Source of the DNA: Bacillota bacterium
GTDB taxonomy: Bacteria; Bacillota; Clostridia; Christensenellales; UMGS416
Direction of reading: 5' to 3'
Assembly: GCA_023398815.1 (NCBI GenBank)
Contig: JAEWRW010000028.1
Coordinates: forward strand, 124,001 to 188,000
Length of the DNA: 64,000 nucleotides
This document shows, piece after piece, positions 7,623 through 19,100 of this stretch (the stretch's first letter is position 1; the number at the start of each line of letters is the position of its first letter). The translations under genes and the position numbers were made by a program. The notes below the pieces were generated by a model, which saw only the letters and a list, made by a program, of their open reading frames with translations, was not told where the DNA came from and searched no databases.

Positions 7623-7649
7623 AAACGGAGAGGCAATACCTCTCCGTTT
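7623..7649. terminator. Bidirectional terminator between the DapB-like gene and rny
   Basis: The perfect 11-bp stem AAACGGAGAGG / CCTCTCCGTTT has a five-base loop. The paired A and T ends serve both convergent genes. Confidence 0.85.
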
Positions 7650-7668
7650 CGCTTGTTTCGGATGTTGG

Positions 7669-9210
7669 TTACTTGGCGATCTCCACCGAGCGAAGTTCGC
7701 GAATGACGTTGACCTTGATCTGGCCTGGGTATTCCATCTCGTCTTCAATCTTTTTGGCGATCTCTTTGGCCATCAGGATGGTCCCCTCATCGGAAACGTC
7801 CTCGGGCTTTACGACGATACGTACCTCGCGGCCGGCCTGAATGGCGAAGGAGCGCTCCACTCCCTCAAAGGAGTTGGCGATTTCTTCCAGCTTTTGCAGG
7901 CGCTTGATGTAACTCTCCAACGTCTCGCGGCGGGCACCGGGGCGGGCGCCGGAAATGGCGTCGGCCGCCTGGACGATGATCGCCTCGATGGTGGTGGGTT
8001 CCACGTCGTTGTGGTGGGCCTGGATGCAGTGGATGATTTCCTTGCTTTCGCGGTAACGCTTGGCCAGGTCCGTTCCGATCTGCACGTGGGTGCCTTCCAC
8101 TTCGTGGTCCACCGCCTTGCCGATGTCATGCAGGAGACCGGCGCGCTTGGCAATGCGCACATCCGCTCCCAACTCTGTAGCCATGAGACCGGCCAGGTGG
8201 GATACCTCGATCGAATGCTTCAATACATTTTGGCCGTAGCTCGTCCGGTACTTCAACCGGCCAAGCAAACGGTGCAGCTCCTGGTGGAGCCCATGGACAC
8301 CGACCTCAAAGACGGCGTTGTCGCCAGCCTCGCGAATGATGTTGTCCACCTCCCGCTTGGCCTTGGCAACCATTTCCTCGATGCGCGCGGGATGAATGCG
8401 CCCGTCGGCAATGAGTTTTTCCAGCGTAATACGAGCTACTTCCCTGCGAATGGGGTCGAAACCGGACAGAATGACAGCCTCCGGGGTATCGTCGATGATG
8501 AAATCGATGCCGGTGGCCGTTTCCAGGGTCTTGATGTTGCGGCCCTCGCGGCCAATGATACGACCCTTCATTTCGTCGTTGGGCAGCGCGACGACGGACA
8601 CAGTGCTGTCGGCCACATGGTCGGCGGCACACCTTTGGATTGCTAGGCCGATGATATCGCGCGCTTTCTTCTCCGCTTCATCCCTGGCTTGCGATTCGAT
8701 CTCGCGAACCATGATGGCGGCTTCGTGGCGGGTGTCGTGTTCCACCTTCTGCAGCAGGATGCTGTGGGCCTCCTCCTGGGTCAGGTTGGAGATCCGCTCC
8801 AATTCCCCCAGCTGCTTCTGATAGACTTCCTCCGCCTTTTCTTGCAGGGCGTGGGTTTCTTCCTGGGTTTTGTTCAGTTTTTCTTCCTTGGCTTCCAGGC
8901 CAGCCATTTTCCGCTCCAGCGTGTCTTCCTTCTGCGCAAGACGACGCTCCACCCGTTGCATCTCCGTGCGACGGTTGCGAATTTCTTTGTCACACTCGTT
9001 TTTCAGGTGGTAGACTTCGTCCCTTGCCTCTAAAACAGAAGCCTTTTTGACGGTTTCCGCTTCCACCTTGGCGCCTTCAACGATCTTTTGGGCCACTTCA
9101 TCCGCTTTTCCGATTTTGGCTTCTGCCACGGACTTGCGGTACACATAACCCACGATGAATACAACGATCGCAACGACCGGTATGATGATCCAGTATACAA
9201 AATCAGGCAA
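7669..9210 (-). CDS. rny: Ribonuclease Y
   Basis: RNase Y is the membrane-anchored endoribonuclease that starts mRNA decay in many Firmicutes. The protein is about 513 residues. An N-terminal helix (PDFVYWIIIPVVAIVVFIVG) anchors it, and a long charged coiled coil covers about residues 30-190. A KH RNA-binding domain follows (GRIIGREGRNIKTLE), then the HD phosphohydrolase domain with HSIEVSHLAGLMA and LLHDIGKAVDHE as metal ligands. I placed the start at TTG 9210: the membrane helix begins there and AGGAGGTG lies upstream. The open frame extends eight codons further with no better site. Its own promoter (9309-9337) and a leader hairpin separate it from recA. Confidence 0.93.
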   Translation of the reverse strand: MPDFVYWIIIPVVAIVVFIVGYVYRKSVAEAKIGKADEVAQKIVEGAKVEAETVKKASVLEARDEVYHLKNECDKEIRNRRTEMQRVERRLAQKEDTLERKMAGLEAKEEKLNKTQEETHALQEKAEEVYQKQLGELERISNLTQEEAHSILLQKVEHDTRHEAAIMVREIESQARDEAEKKARDIIGLAIQRCAADHVADSTVSVVALPNDEMKGRIIGREGRNIKTLETATGIDFIIDDTPEAVILSGFDPIRREVARITLEKLIADGRIHPARIEEMVAKAKREVDNIIREAGDNAVFEVGVHGLHQELHRLLGRLKYRTSYGQNVLKHSIEVSHLAGLMATELGADVRIAKRAGLLHDIGKAVDHEVEGTHVQIGTDLAKRYRESKEIIHCIQAHHNDVEPTTIEAIIVQAADAISGARPGARRETLESYIKRLQKLEEIANSFEGVERSFAIQAGREVRIVVKPEDVSDEGTILMAKEIAKKIEDEMEYPGQIKVNVIRELRSVEIAK

Positions 9211-9231
9211 TTCCTTTTCACACCTCCTTCT

Positions 9232-9258
9232 CAATAAAATAAACCGAGGCTCGCTCGG
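9232..9258 (-). terminator. Hairpin with T-rich tail in the rny leader (possible attenuator)
   Basis: On the minus strand ACCGAG and CTCGGT flank a five-base loop and are followed by TTATTTTATT, immediately before the rny ribosome-binding site. It lies downstream of the rny promoter, so it may attenuate rny or protect the transcript end. The stem is short. Confidence 0.4.
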
Positions 9259-9308
9259 TCTTAATCCCTAGGATATGAAGATAGTACCAGTGGATGCCTA
9301 GCGATTTC

Positions 9309-9337
9309 ATTTTAATTGATGTGCGATTTTGTGTCAA
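9309..9337 (-). promoter_or_regulatory. Promoter of rny
   Basis: TTGACA (9332-9337), a 17-bp spacer and TAAAAT (9309-9314) on the minus strand give a near-consensus promoter with a leader of about 95 nt. Confidence 0.75.
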
Positions 9338-9381
9338 GTTTGAATAAGTTAGCCGGCAAAATCCGTAGGATCCTACAGAAG

Positions 9382-9413
9382 AAAATGCCCGCTGGGGAAA
9401 CTCCCCAGCGGGC
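9382..9413 (-). terminator. Terminator of recA
   Basis: The perfect 12-bp stem GCCCGCTGGGGA / TCCCCAGCGGGC with a three-base loop is followed on the minus strand by ATTTTC, seven bases past the recA stop codon. Confidence 0.85.
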
Positions 9414-9420
9414 GCATCGC

Positions 9421-10458
9421 TCATTCTTCGCCGTCGTCCTCGGACGCATCGTTTTCCGTGGGGAGTTCCGTCCCCTTCACCAGGTACGTTTCGCGAATCT
9501 TCCCCTCAATCTCCCGGCAGACCTCCGGGTTCGTTTCCAGGTAAGTGCGCGTAGCTTCCTTGCCTTGCCCGATCTTCGCGTCGTTGTAGGAGAACCAGGT
9601 GCCACTCTTCTTGATGATGCCCGCTTCCACGCCCATGTCCATGATGGTACCCTCGCGGGAGATGCCTTTGCCATACATGATGTCGAACTCGGCCTTCTTG
9701 AACGGGGACGCCAGCTTGTTCTTGACAACCTTGATCTTGGTGCGGTTGCCGATCATCTCGTCGCCCTTCTTCAGCGTCTCAATGCGGCGAACGTCCAGAC
9801 GGACGGAGGCGTAGAACTTCAGTGCGCGACCGCCGGGAGTGGTCTCCGGGTTGCCAAACATGACACCGACCTTCTCACGCAGCTGGTTGATGAAAACCAT
9901 GACGGTATTGGAGCGGCTGAGGCCACCGGCCAGCTTGCGAAGGGCCTGCGCCATCAGACGGGCCTGCAAACCCACGTGGGAGTCGCCCATCTCGCCGTCA
10001 ATTTCAGCCCGGGGCACCAGGGCAGCAACCGAGTCGATGACGACGATATCAATGGCATTGCTGCGCACCAAAGCGTCGGCAATCTCCAACCCCTGCTCGC
10101 CGGTGTCGGGCTGGGAGACGTAGAGGTTATCCACATCCACGCCCAAGTTGCGCGCGTAAACAGGATCCAGCGCGTGTTCGGCGTCGACAAAGGCCGCGGT
10201 GCCGCCGAGCTTCTGGGCCTCGGCCACCATGTGCAGCGCTACCGTCGTTTTGCCCGAAGATTCGGGGCCATAAATCTCAATGATGCGGCCACGCGGAATG
10301 CCGCCGATTCCCAACGCGATATCCAGCGCCAGGCAACCGCTGGGAATCACGTCGATGTCCAGGGAACTGGTTTCTCCCAGCTTCATGATGGAACCCTTGC
10401 CAAACCTTTTTTCAATTTGGCTCAGGGCCAAGTCCAACGCCTTCTGCTTCTCGTTCAT
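9421..10458 (-). CDS. recA: Recombinase RecA
   Basis: RecA forms filaments on single-stranded DNA, drives strand exchange and triggers the SOS response. The 345-residue length is normal. Visible signatures are IPRGRIIEIYGPESSGKTT (Walker A, about 54-72), the ALKFYASVRLDVRR signature and the acidic C-terminus ENDASEDDGEE. I chose the ATG at 10458: RecA homology starts there, and GGGGGAGGG precedes it; a 16-codon upstream extension is not conserved. It lies 61 bp after cinA, the common Firmicute order, and ends at a strong terminator. I see no clear LexA box in front of it, so SOS control, if any, may act elsewhere. Confidence 0.97.
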   Translation of the reverse strand: MNEKQKALDLALSQIEKRFGKGSIMKLGETSSLDIDVIPSGCLALDIALGIGGIPRGRIIEIYGPESSGKTTVALHMVAEAQKLGGTAAFVDAEHALDPVYARNLGVDVDNLYVSQPDTGEQGLEIADALVRSNAIDIVVIDSVAALVPRAEIDGEMGDSHVGLQARLMAQALRKLAGGLSRSNTVMVFINQLREKVGVMFGNPETTPGGRALKFYASVRLDVRRIETLKKGDEMIGNRTKIKVVKNKLASPFKKAEFDIMYGKGISREGTIMDMGVEAGIIKKSGTWFSYNDAKIGQGKEATRTYLETNPEVCREIEGKIRETYLVKGTELPTENDASEDDGEE

Positions 10459-10519
10459 CGATACGCCCTCCCCCGTTATGATACCGCATCTCCCTTTGTT
10501 ATGCAAACATTTTTTCGCC

Positions 10520-11770
10520 TTACACCTTGTTCCGGTCGCTTATTACCTGCTTGCGAAGCAGGTTGTAGGCGTGCAGGCAGGTGACCGAGCGCACGTAGTT
10601 GCGATCACGGGAAATTTGCAGCCGCAGCACCTGTTCGGCGCCGTTGCGGCCCACCATGCCCACGTAGACCAAGCCCACGGGTTTCTCCGCCGTGCCGCCA
10701 TCAGGCCCGGCCACCCCAGTGGTGGACAACGCATAGTCGCTGTGAAAGCGCTCCAGCGCACCACGGGCCATCTCCAGGGCGGTCTGCTCGCTGACCGCGC
10801 CCCACCTGGTCAATGTATCGGGAGACACGCCCAGCAGATCCACCTTGGCGGCGTTGCTGTACGACACCACACTGCCCTGCAACACGGCAGAGGAACCAGA
10901 GATGTCCACAATCTGCGAACTCAGCATGCCACCGGTGCAGGATTCGGCAACCGCAAGCGTTACGCCGGAATCGGCCATCTCACGCACCAGCGTCTCCGCC
11001 AGGGAGCCGTACCGGTCGGTGTAGAGAAACTCCCCCACACGAGAGAGGATTTCACCCTTCATGGGCACAGTCAGGGCCTCAGCCTCCTCGGGCGTGGCGG
11101 CGCTGGCCGTTACCCGCAGCATCACCTCGCCAGTGCCAGCGTAGGGGGCGACCGTCGGGTTGGTCTGGGCCTCCATGATATCCCGAATCGTATGCTCCAG
11201 AGCCGATTCACCGATGCCAAAGAACCGCAGGTTGATCGAATGGAAGTAGGCGTTGTTCTTCTGCTGCAGATAGGGCAGCACTTCATGCTCGAATACATAG
11301 GTCAGCTCCCGCGGGGGGCCAGGTAAAATGACGACGCTCTTGCCGTCCTGCTCAATGACGCAGCCCGGCGCGGTGCCCCGGTCGTTCTTGAGGACGATGC
11401 ACTCCTTGGGGAACCACGCCTGCTTCTCGTTGTTTGGGGTCATGGTACGCCCACCGGTTTGGAAGAAGGACAGCAGCTTCTGGTAGGATTCCTCGTGCCG
11501 CTCCATTGGCAGGCCCAATTCCTCGGCGATGGTCTCCTTGGTCAGGTCGTCCATCGTCGGCCCCAGCCCGCCGGTGGTGATGACGAGGTCACTGCGCTCC
11601 CACGCCTGGCGGAACGCCTGCCGCAAACGGCCGGGGTTGTCACCCACCGTCGTCTGGTGATAGAGCGTAATGCCCAGCCGCGACAACTCCTGCGCCAAAT
11701 ACTTGGCGTCGCTGTTGAGAACCTGACCCATCAAAAGCTCGGTGCCCACACAAAGGATTTCAGCAACCAT
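10520..11770 (-). CDS. cinA: CinA family protein (nicotinamide-nucleotide amidohydrolase / ADP-ribose pyrophosphatase)
   Basis: CinA has two parts. The N-terminal molybdopterin-binding-like domain starts MVAEILCVGTELLMGQ and contains TTGGLGPTMDDLTK. The C-terminal amidase domain contains AVAESCTGGMLSSQI and TTGVAGPDGGTAEKPVGLVY. CinA proteins recycle NMN and ADP-ribose in the NAD salvage system and are traditionally linked to competence. At 416 residues it is full length. It lies three bases after pgsA and just before recA, in the same transcript as ftsK-rimO-pgsA; cinA-recA adjacency is a classic arrangement. No unusual features. Confidence 0.93.
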   Translation of the reverse strand: MVAEILCVGTELLMGQVLNSDAKYLAQELSRLGITLYHQTTVGDNPGRLRQAFRQAWERSDLVITTGGLGPTMDDLTKETIAEELGLPMERHEESYQKLLSFFQTGGRTMTPNNEKQAWFPKECIVLKNDRGTAPGCVIEQDGKSVVILPGPPRELTYVFEHEVLPYLQQKNNAYFHSINLRFFGIGESALEHTIRDIMEAQTNPTVAPYAGTGEVMLRVTASAATPEEAEALTVPMKGEILSRVGEFLYTDRYGSLAETLVREMADSGVTLAVAESCTGGMLSSQIVDISGSSAVLQGSVVSYSNAAKVDLLGVSPDTLTRWGAVSEQTALEMARGALERFHSDYALSTTGVAGPDGGTAEKPVGLVYVGMVGRNGAEQVLRLQISRDRNYVRSVTCLHAYNLLRKQVISDRNKV

Positions 11771-11773
11771 CGT

Positions 11774-12325
11774 TCATTCCTCGGTTGAAAAGTTTTTGAG
11801 ATTGGTGCGGAAATAGTCCACCGTGGACCAAATGGTGAAGACAATCGCCGCCCCCATCACGATCTGCGGCAGATAGAGGACATTCAAAAACTGGAAAGCC
11901 GTGACGCCGCGCAGCAGATACAGGATGACGGCAATGTCCTGCAGCACAGTCTTCGTCTTGCCAAGCCAGCTGGCGGCGACGACCTCGCCGTGCTTGGTGG
12001 AGATGACGATGCGGAAACCACTGATGAGGATCTCCCGCGAGAGAAGGAGGATGGTGATGAGCGAATGAAGCTGACCTCGCTCGGTCAACACCACCAGTGC
12101 CGCCAACACAAGGAGCTTATCGGCGATGGGATCAAACGCCTTGCCAAAGACGGTGACCTTCCGCTCCCGTCTGGCAATGTAGCCATCCAGAATGTCCGTC
12201 ATGCTCGCCAGGAAAAAGACGACCGCCGCCCAGAATACACCCAACGGAATGGGCAGATAGAGCAGCAACAGAAACACCGGAATCAGCAGGATTCGCAGCA
12301 CCGTCAGCTTGTTGGCAAGGCTCAT
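11774..12325 (-). CDS. pgsA: CDP-diacylglycerol-glycerol-3-phosphate 3-phosphatidyltransferase
   Basis: PgsA makes phosphatidylglycerol phosphate from CDP-diacylglycerol and glycerol 3-phosphate in the membrane. The 183-residue protein has several membrane helices and the CDP-alcohol phosphotransferase signature DILDGYIARRERKVTVFGKA followed by FDPIADK, with all acidic residues in place. The start codon overlaps the rimO stop (ATGA), and cinA follows after three bases, so translation is coupled along the operon. Confidence 0.93.
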   Translation of the reverse strand: MSLANKLTVLRILLIPVFLLLLYLPIPLGVFWAAVVFFLASMTDILDGYIARRERKVTVFGKAFDPIADKLLVLAALVVLTERGQLHSLITILLLSREILISGFRIVISTKHGEVVAASWLGKTKTVLQDIAVILYLLRGVTAFQFLNVLYLPQIVMGAAIVFTIWSTVDYFRTNLKNFSTEE

Positions 12326-13638
12326 AACGCCACCCCACGCATATCGTATTCAGTCGCCTCGGTCACGCGCACCGCAATCGTGGTGCCGATGGCCTCTTCC
12401 CCAACGCCTTCCACAGTGATGACACCGTCGATGTCCGGCGCCTGGAAGGCGGCACGCCCCTGCAACAGGCCGTCCTCGCCTACCTCATCAAGGAGCACCG
12501 GCAGCACCGCACCCACGCGTTTGGCCAACAGCTCCGCCGAGATAGCCTGCTGGGCCAGCATCAAGCGATGGTGGCGCTCCCGCGCAGTCTTCAGCAGCAC
12601 CTTCGGTCGGAAGGTCGCCGCAGGCGTGCCTTCCTCCGGGCTGAAGACGAAGGCACCCATGTTGTCAAACCGGGCTTCCTCCACAAAGTGGAGGAGCTTG
12701 TCGAAGGCCGCGTCGCTCTCCCCCGGGAAGCCTACAATGAACGTGGTGCGCAGGGCAATGCTGGGGTACTGCCCACGAATCTTGCCGATGAGGGCACGGA
12801 TGCCCGCTTCGTCACTGCGGCGGTTCATGCATTGCAGAATGCCGTCGTCAATGTGCTGAAGCGGAATGTCCAGATAGCTGGCGATCTTGTCACTGCCACT
12901 CACGAGCTCCAGCAGTTCGTCCGTGACGAGCTCCGGGTAGCAGTACAGTAGCCGGAGTCGCGGAATGCCGTCGATGGCGATGAGCTTGCGCAGCAGGCCT
13001 GCCAGTGACTCGCCACCGGGCAAATCCATGCCGTAGCGGGTGGTATCCTGCGCCACCAGGATGATCTCCCCCACCCCCTGCTCCCGCAGCCACGCTGCCT
13101 CGGTCAGGATGTCCTGCTCGGGCCGGCTGCGATAGGGGCCGCGAATGGCCGGGATGGCACAGTAGGCGCAGCGGTTGCTGCAGCCCTCGGCAATCTTGAG
13201 GTAGGCAAAGCTGCGGCGTCCTTCCAACACCCGCCCGGGCACGAATGGCTCGCCAGCTAGGTCGGAACACTCCAGCAGGCGGCGCTCCTCCCGCACGGAG
13301 GTCAGGAGTTCGTCAATGCGCTCGTACTCGTTGACACCCACCATGAGATCGACCTCCGGCAGGGTATCAAAGAGTTCGCCGCTGTACCGTTGGGAAAGGC
13401 AACCGGTCACCACCAGCGTATGGCAACGCCCGGTTTGTTTGTACTGCGCCATCTCCAGAATGGTGTTGACCGACTGCTGTTTGGCGTCGGTAATGAAACC
13501 GCAGGTATTGACGATGATGGCGTCGGCTTCCTGCGGGTCGCTCACGAAGCGATGGCCGGCCCGCTGCAGCACATACTGCATGACCTCGGCATCGACGTCG
13601 TTCTTCGGGCAGCCCAGTTTGACAAGTGTGATGTTCAT
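12322..13638 (-). CDS. rimO: Ribosomal protein uS12 methylthiotransferase RimO
   Basis: RimO is a radical-SAM enzyme that adds a methylthio group to an aspartate of ribosomal protein S12. The N-terminal domain begins MNITLVKLGCPKNDVDAE and has the further cluster cysteines in VNTCGFI and VVTGCLSQR. The radical-SAM CxxxCxxC appears as CSNRCAYC, and a TRAM-like domain closes the protein (about 438 residues). The MxxKLGCPKN start distinguishes RimO from MiaB. I use the ATG at 13638, with AGGGGAT upstream, instead of a start 12 codons earlier that would overlap ftsK. It lies one base after the ftsK stop and overlaps pgsA. Confidence 0.94.
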   Translation of the reverse strand: MNITLVKLGCPKNDVDAEVMQYVLQRAGHRFVSDPQEADAIIVNTCGFITDAKQQSVNTILEMAQYKQTGRCHTLVVTGCLSQRYSGELFDTLPEVDLMVGVNEYERIDELLTSVREERRLLECSDLAGEPFVPGRVLEGRRSFAYLKIAEGCSNRCAYCAIPAIRGPYRSRPEQDILTEAAWLREQGVGEIILVAQDTTRYGMDLPGGESLAGLLRKLIAIDGIPRLRLLYCYPELVTDELLELVSGSDKIASYLDIPLQHIDDGILQCMNRRSDEAGIRALIGKIRGQYPSIALRTTFIVGFPGESDAAFDKLLHFVEEARFDNMGAFVFSPEEGTPAATFRPKVLLKTARERHHRLMLAQQAISAELLAKRVGAVLPVLLDEVGEDGLLQGRAAFQAPDIDGVITVEGVGEEAIGTTIAVRVTEATEYDMRGVAL

Positions 13639-13639
13639 T

Positions 13640-16147
<2,508 letters not shown>

Positions 16148-16186
16148 GCTGCCCTACTCTCCAAATGCAGTATACATACTCTTCCA

Positions 16187-16215
16187 AGTATACCACATCT
16201 GTCGTCGATGCACAA
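16187..16215 (-). promoter_or_regulatory. Promoter of the ftsK-recA operon
   Basis: TTGTGC (16210-16215), a 17-bp spacer and TATACT (16187-16192) lie on the minus strand between dusB and ftsK. Confidence 0.65.
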
Positions 16216-16216
16216 A

Positions 16217-17188
16217 TCAACCGGTGGGCAAATCGGTGCCGTCCACAATGCGGACCAGCAATTGTTCAATGCCGCCAATGCTGTTCACGGCATTGAGTGC
16301 GCCACGCCAACGGGCGGCCTGCGGGATGCCATGGATGTACCAGGAGAGGTGCTTGCGCATCTCCTGCACGGCAATGCGCTCCCCCTTCTGCCCCAGCAGA
16401 GCCTGCGCGTGGGTCAGCGCGGTTTGCGCCACCTCAGCCAGTGTGGGCGGCACAAAGGAGCGACCATCGGCAAGGGCTGCGATTTCGGCGAAGATCCAGG
16501 GGTTCCCCTGGGCCCCACGGGCCACCATGACGGCGTCGCAGCCGGTATGACCCAGCATGGCCATGGCATCCGCGCCCGAAAACACATCGCCGCTGCCGAT
16601 AACCGGGATGGCGACCTTGCGCTTGACGGCGGCAATGATGTCCCAGTCCGCCTTCCCCGCGTAGAACTGGTCACGGGTGCGTCCATGAACGGCCACGGCG
16701 GCAGCGCCGCTCTGCTCCATGCGCTGAGCAAACTCCACCGCGTTGATGTCGGACGCGTCCCAACCTTTGCGAAACTTCACGGTAACCGGTTGGGACAGGC
16801 GATCGCTCATCACCCGCACGATGCGCTCGGCCAGTTCCGGTTGGGTCATGAGGGCACTCCCCTGCCCGTTCTTCACAACCTTTGGCACAGGGCACCCCAT
16901 GTTGATGTCCACGATGTCATGCCCCTGGCAGTGCTGCAGGGCCATCTCCGCCATGAGCTCGGGCTCGCTGCCAAAGAGCTGCGCGGCGCTGGGGCGCGGG
17001 CCGCCTTCGTTGGTCAGCAGCTCCGCCGAATGCTCGGGCGAATACAGCAGACCCTTGGCGCTGACCATCTCGGTGTAGGTGAGCGCCGCACCTTGGGCCG
17101 CACACAGCACGCGAAAAGGCAGGTCAGACACCCCGGCCATGGGCGCCAGGAACGCCCTGCCGCCGATGGAAACCGAACCGATGTTCAT
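16217..17188 (-). CDS. dusB: tRNA-dihydrouridine synthase B
   Basis: DusB is an FMN- and NADPH-dependent enzyme that reduces a uridine in the tRNA D-loop. The 323-residue TIM barrel begins GRAFLAPMAGVSDLPFR and contains the catalytic-cysteine motif DINMGCPVPKVVKNGQGSAL. VAVHGRTRDQFYAGKADW and IGSGDVFSGADA bind FMN and phosphate. The gene follows the anchored protein gene at 17190 with a one-base gap, so they are co-transcribed. The ftsK promoter lies beyond its stop codon. In Firmicutes DusB is often the only Dus enzyme. Confidence 0.94.
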   Translation of the reverse strand: MNIGSVSIGGRAFLAPMAGVSDLPFRVLCAAQGAALTYTEMVSAKGLLYSPEHSAELLTNEGGPRPSAAQLFGSEPELMAEMALQHCQGHDIVDINMGCPVPKVVKNGQGSALMTQPELAERIVRVMSDRLSQPVTVKFRKGWDASDINAVEFAQRMEQSGAAAVAVHGRTRDQFYAGKADWDIIAAVKRKVAIPVIGSGDVFSGADAMAMLGHTGCDAVMVARGAQGNPWIFAEIAALADGRSFVPPTLAEVAQTALTHAQALLGQKGERIAVQEMRKHLSWYIHGIPQAARWRGALNAVNSIGGIEQLLVRIVDGTDLPTG

Positions 17189-17189
17189 G

Positions 17190-17810
17190 TCAGTCCTTCT
17201 TGGTAGCGGAGGGTGTGGCTGTTACCGTGGCCGTTGGAGTGGCGGTCGGCACCGGCGATGCGGTGATGAACTCCGACGGTTCAGGCGTTGGGGTGGCCTC
17301 GGGCGGCAGAGTCTCCACCTTCTTCACACCCACAATGTGCCACGCATCGTCATTCTTTTTGAGGTTCACCGTGTAACGCGCCCGGGGCCAGGTTGGCGGC
17401 TCCATCGCATCCATCTCTTCCTCGGTCAAATCCGCACTCACGTCATAATCAATCTCGGGCACAGACTCCACCACGGTGACGGTGGCGGTGTTCTTCCAGG
17501 GCTGACACCACAAAGACTCCACACCGATGTTGTAATCGATGTTCGTGATGGTATATTCGTCGCTCTCCACCGGCACCAAGTCGGCGGTAATGCTATCCAA
17601 ATAGGTCTGTCCAAAGTATTTATTAAGATCGGTGTCGGTCTCCTGCAACAGGACCCGGTCGGCCTTGGCCTTCATGCCGTCGGTGACGATAATATAGACG
17701 TTGGCAGAGTCCATCGCCACAAAAAACACCACGGCCAGAATGGCAAACGCCGAAAGGACAACGAGAGCAACCCTCGCCGTGTACCAGATCATTCGCAACG
17801 CTACTTTCAT
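17190..17810 (-). CDS. Membrane-anchored protein of unknown function with a Pro/Thr-rich tail
   Basis: The product is about 206 residues. An N-terminal helix (about 8-32, ALVVLSAFAILAVVFFVAM) anchors it with the remainder outside. The external part (about 35-165) has alternating beta-strand patterns such as YTVNLKKNDDAWHIVGVKKV, resembling small lipoprotein or NTF2-like domains, but I cannot name a family. Residues 170-206 are a PTPEPS/PTATPTATVT linker-like tail ending KKD. I chose the ATG at 17810 because GGTGATG lies just before it; an ATG six codons earlier lacks a site. A TATACT box (17846-17851) with a weak -35 could be the promoter. It is translationally linked to dusB. Confidence 0.65.
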   Translation of the reverse strand: MKVALRMIWYTARVALVVLSAFAILAVVFFVAMDSANVYIIVTDGMKAKADRVLLQETDTDLNKYFGQTYLDSITADLVPVESDEYTITNIDYNIGVESLWCQPWKNTATVTVVESVPEIDYDVSADLTEEEMDAMEPPTWPRARYTVNLKKNDDAWHIVGVKKVETLPPEATPTPEPSEFITASPVPTATPTATVTATPSATKKD

Positions 17811-17952
17811 CTCATCACCATGCCCCATGTTGGATTCAATGCAACAGTATACACCATCTTGGACGCAAAATCAGCCTGTCGGTTCCCGATTGGCAGTGGT
17901 GTCCTTGCCGTGGTACAGTGATGGAACATACGACTACAGGAGGTTCGTGCCC

Positions 17953-18977
17953 ATGCAGGCGGTGGAATGGCAGGAAGGCGCATTGATTTTGTTGGATCAA
18001 AGGCTGCTTCCGGGGCAGATTGTTTACCGGGAGTGCCGCACGGCACAGGAGACGGCGGACGCCATCGCCGCCATGGTGGTGCGCGGCGCGCCGGCCATTG
18101 GCGTGGCTGCGGCTTTCGGCGTGGTGCTGGCAGCGGCCGAGTGTGCCCGCGACAGGTTGAACGGTGAAGCCTTTGCAGAGCGTTGTGCGGTCATCCGCGG
18201 TGCGCGGCCCACGGCCGTCAACCTCATGTGGGCGGTGGACCGCATGAGGGCTGTGGCAGACCGGCACACGCACGACGTGGCGCTGGTTGCGCGGCTGGAG
18301 CAGGAAGCGCTGGCCATCCAGCGGGAAGATGTGGAGAGTTGCCGTGCAATTGGGCGGCATGGGAACGCGTTGATTGCGCCCGGTGACGGCATTCTGACCC
18401 ACTGCAACGCAGGGGCACTGGCAACGGCGGGGTACGGCACAGCGCTGGGCGTGGTTCGCGCCGCCTGGGAAGCCGGCAAGAGCATCCACGTCTATGCCGA
18501 TGAGACCCGACCCTACCTGCAGGGCGCGCGGCTCACTGCCACCGAGCTCCACGAAGACGGTATCCCGGTGACGCTACTGTGCGACAACATGGCCGGATGG
18601 CTTATGAAAACCGGCAGCGTGCAAAAAGTGATCGTCGGAGCCGACCGCATTGCCGCCAACGGCGACACGGCCAACAAAGTAGGCACCTACTCACTGGGTA
18701 TTCTGGCAAAACCCACGGCATTCCGCTGCTGGTGGCCGCGCCACTCTCCACGGTGGATTTTTCGCTGCCCAATGGTGAGGATATCCCCATTGAGAATCGC
18801 CCGGCCGACGAGGTGTTCCACGCCATGGGTGTGCGCACCGCACCGGAGGGCATCGCTGCCTACAACCCCGCCTTTGATGTGCTGCCAGCCAGCCTCATCC
18901 ACGCCATTGTGACCGAACGTGGTGTGGCCTTCCCGCCCTTCGCCGATAGCATGGCCGCGCTGCAAAACCATCGTTGA
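17953..18977 (+). pseudogene. mtnA: S-methyl-5-thioribose-1-phosphate isomerase, interrupted by a frameshift
   Basis: MtnA converts 5-methylthioribose 1-phosphate to the ribulose form in methionine salvage; relatives act on 5-deoxyribose 1-phosphate. The start MQAVEWQEGALILLDQ with an AGGAGG site upstream, MVVRGAPAIGVAAA, GILTHCNAGALATAGYGTAL, YADETRPYLQGARLT and VIVGADRIAANGD are diagnostic. At 18709-18714 (AAAACCC) the frame breaks. The family sequence resumes one frame over as THGIPLLVAAPLSTVDFSLP and continues to a natural end at 18977. One missing base explains this. It may be a real mutation, a programmed slip or an assembly error. TTGGCA/TACAGT (17890-17919) is a candidate promoter. 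No other methionine-salvage gene is nearby. Confidence 0.85.
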
Positions 18978-19100
18978 TGCATAAGATCGCCTTCTGCTGG
19001 AAAAAGTGTTATTGCATTGGCACCGCCAAACAGAATTTCCCAATCATATTGGCCAGCCAATGGGAAAAAATACGCTCAGAAGGAGGCGAAAAAACGAATT

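Noticed and set aside
10459..10519. A LexA/SOS box before recA
   Set aside because: No sequence matching the Firmicute CGAAC-N4-GTTCG pattern was found in the gap.
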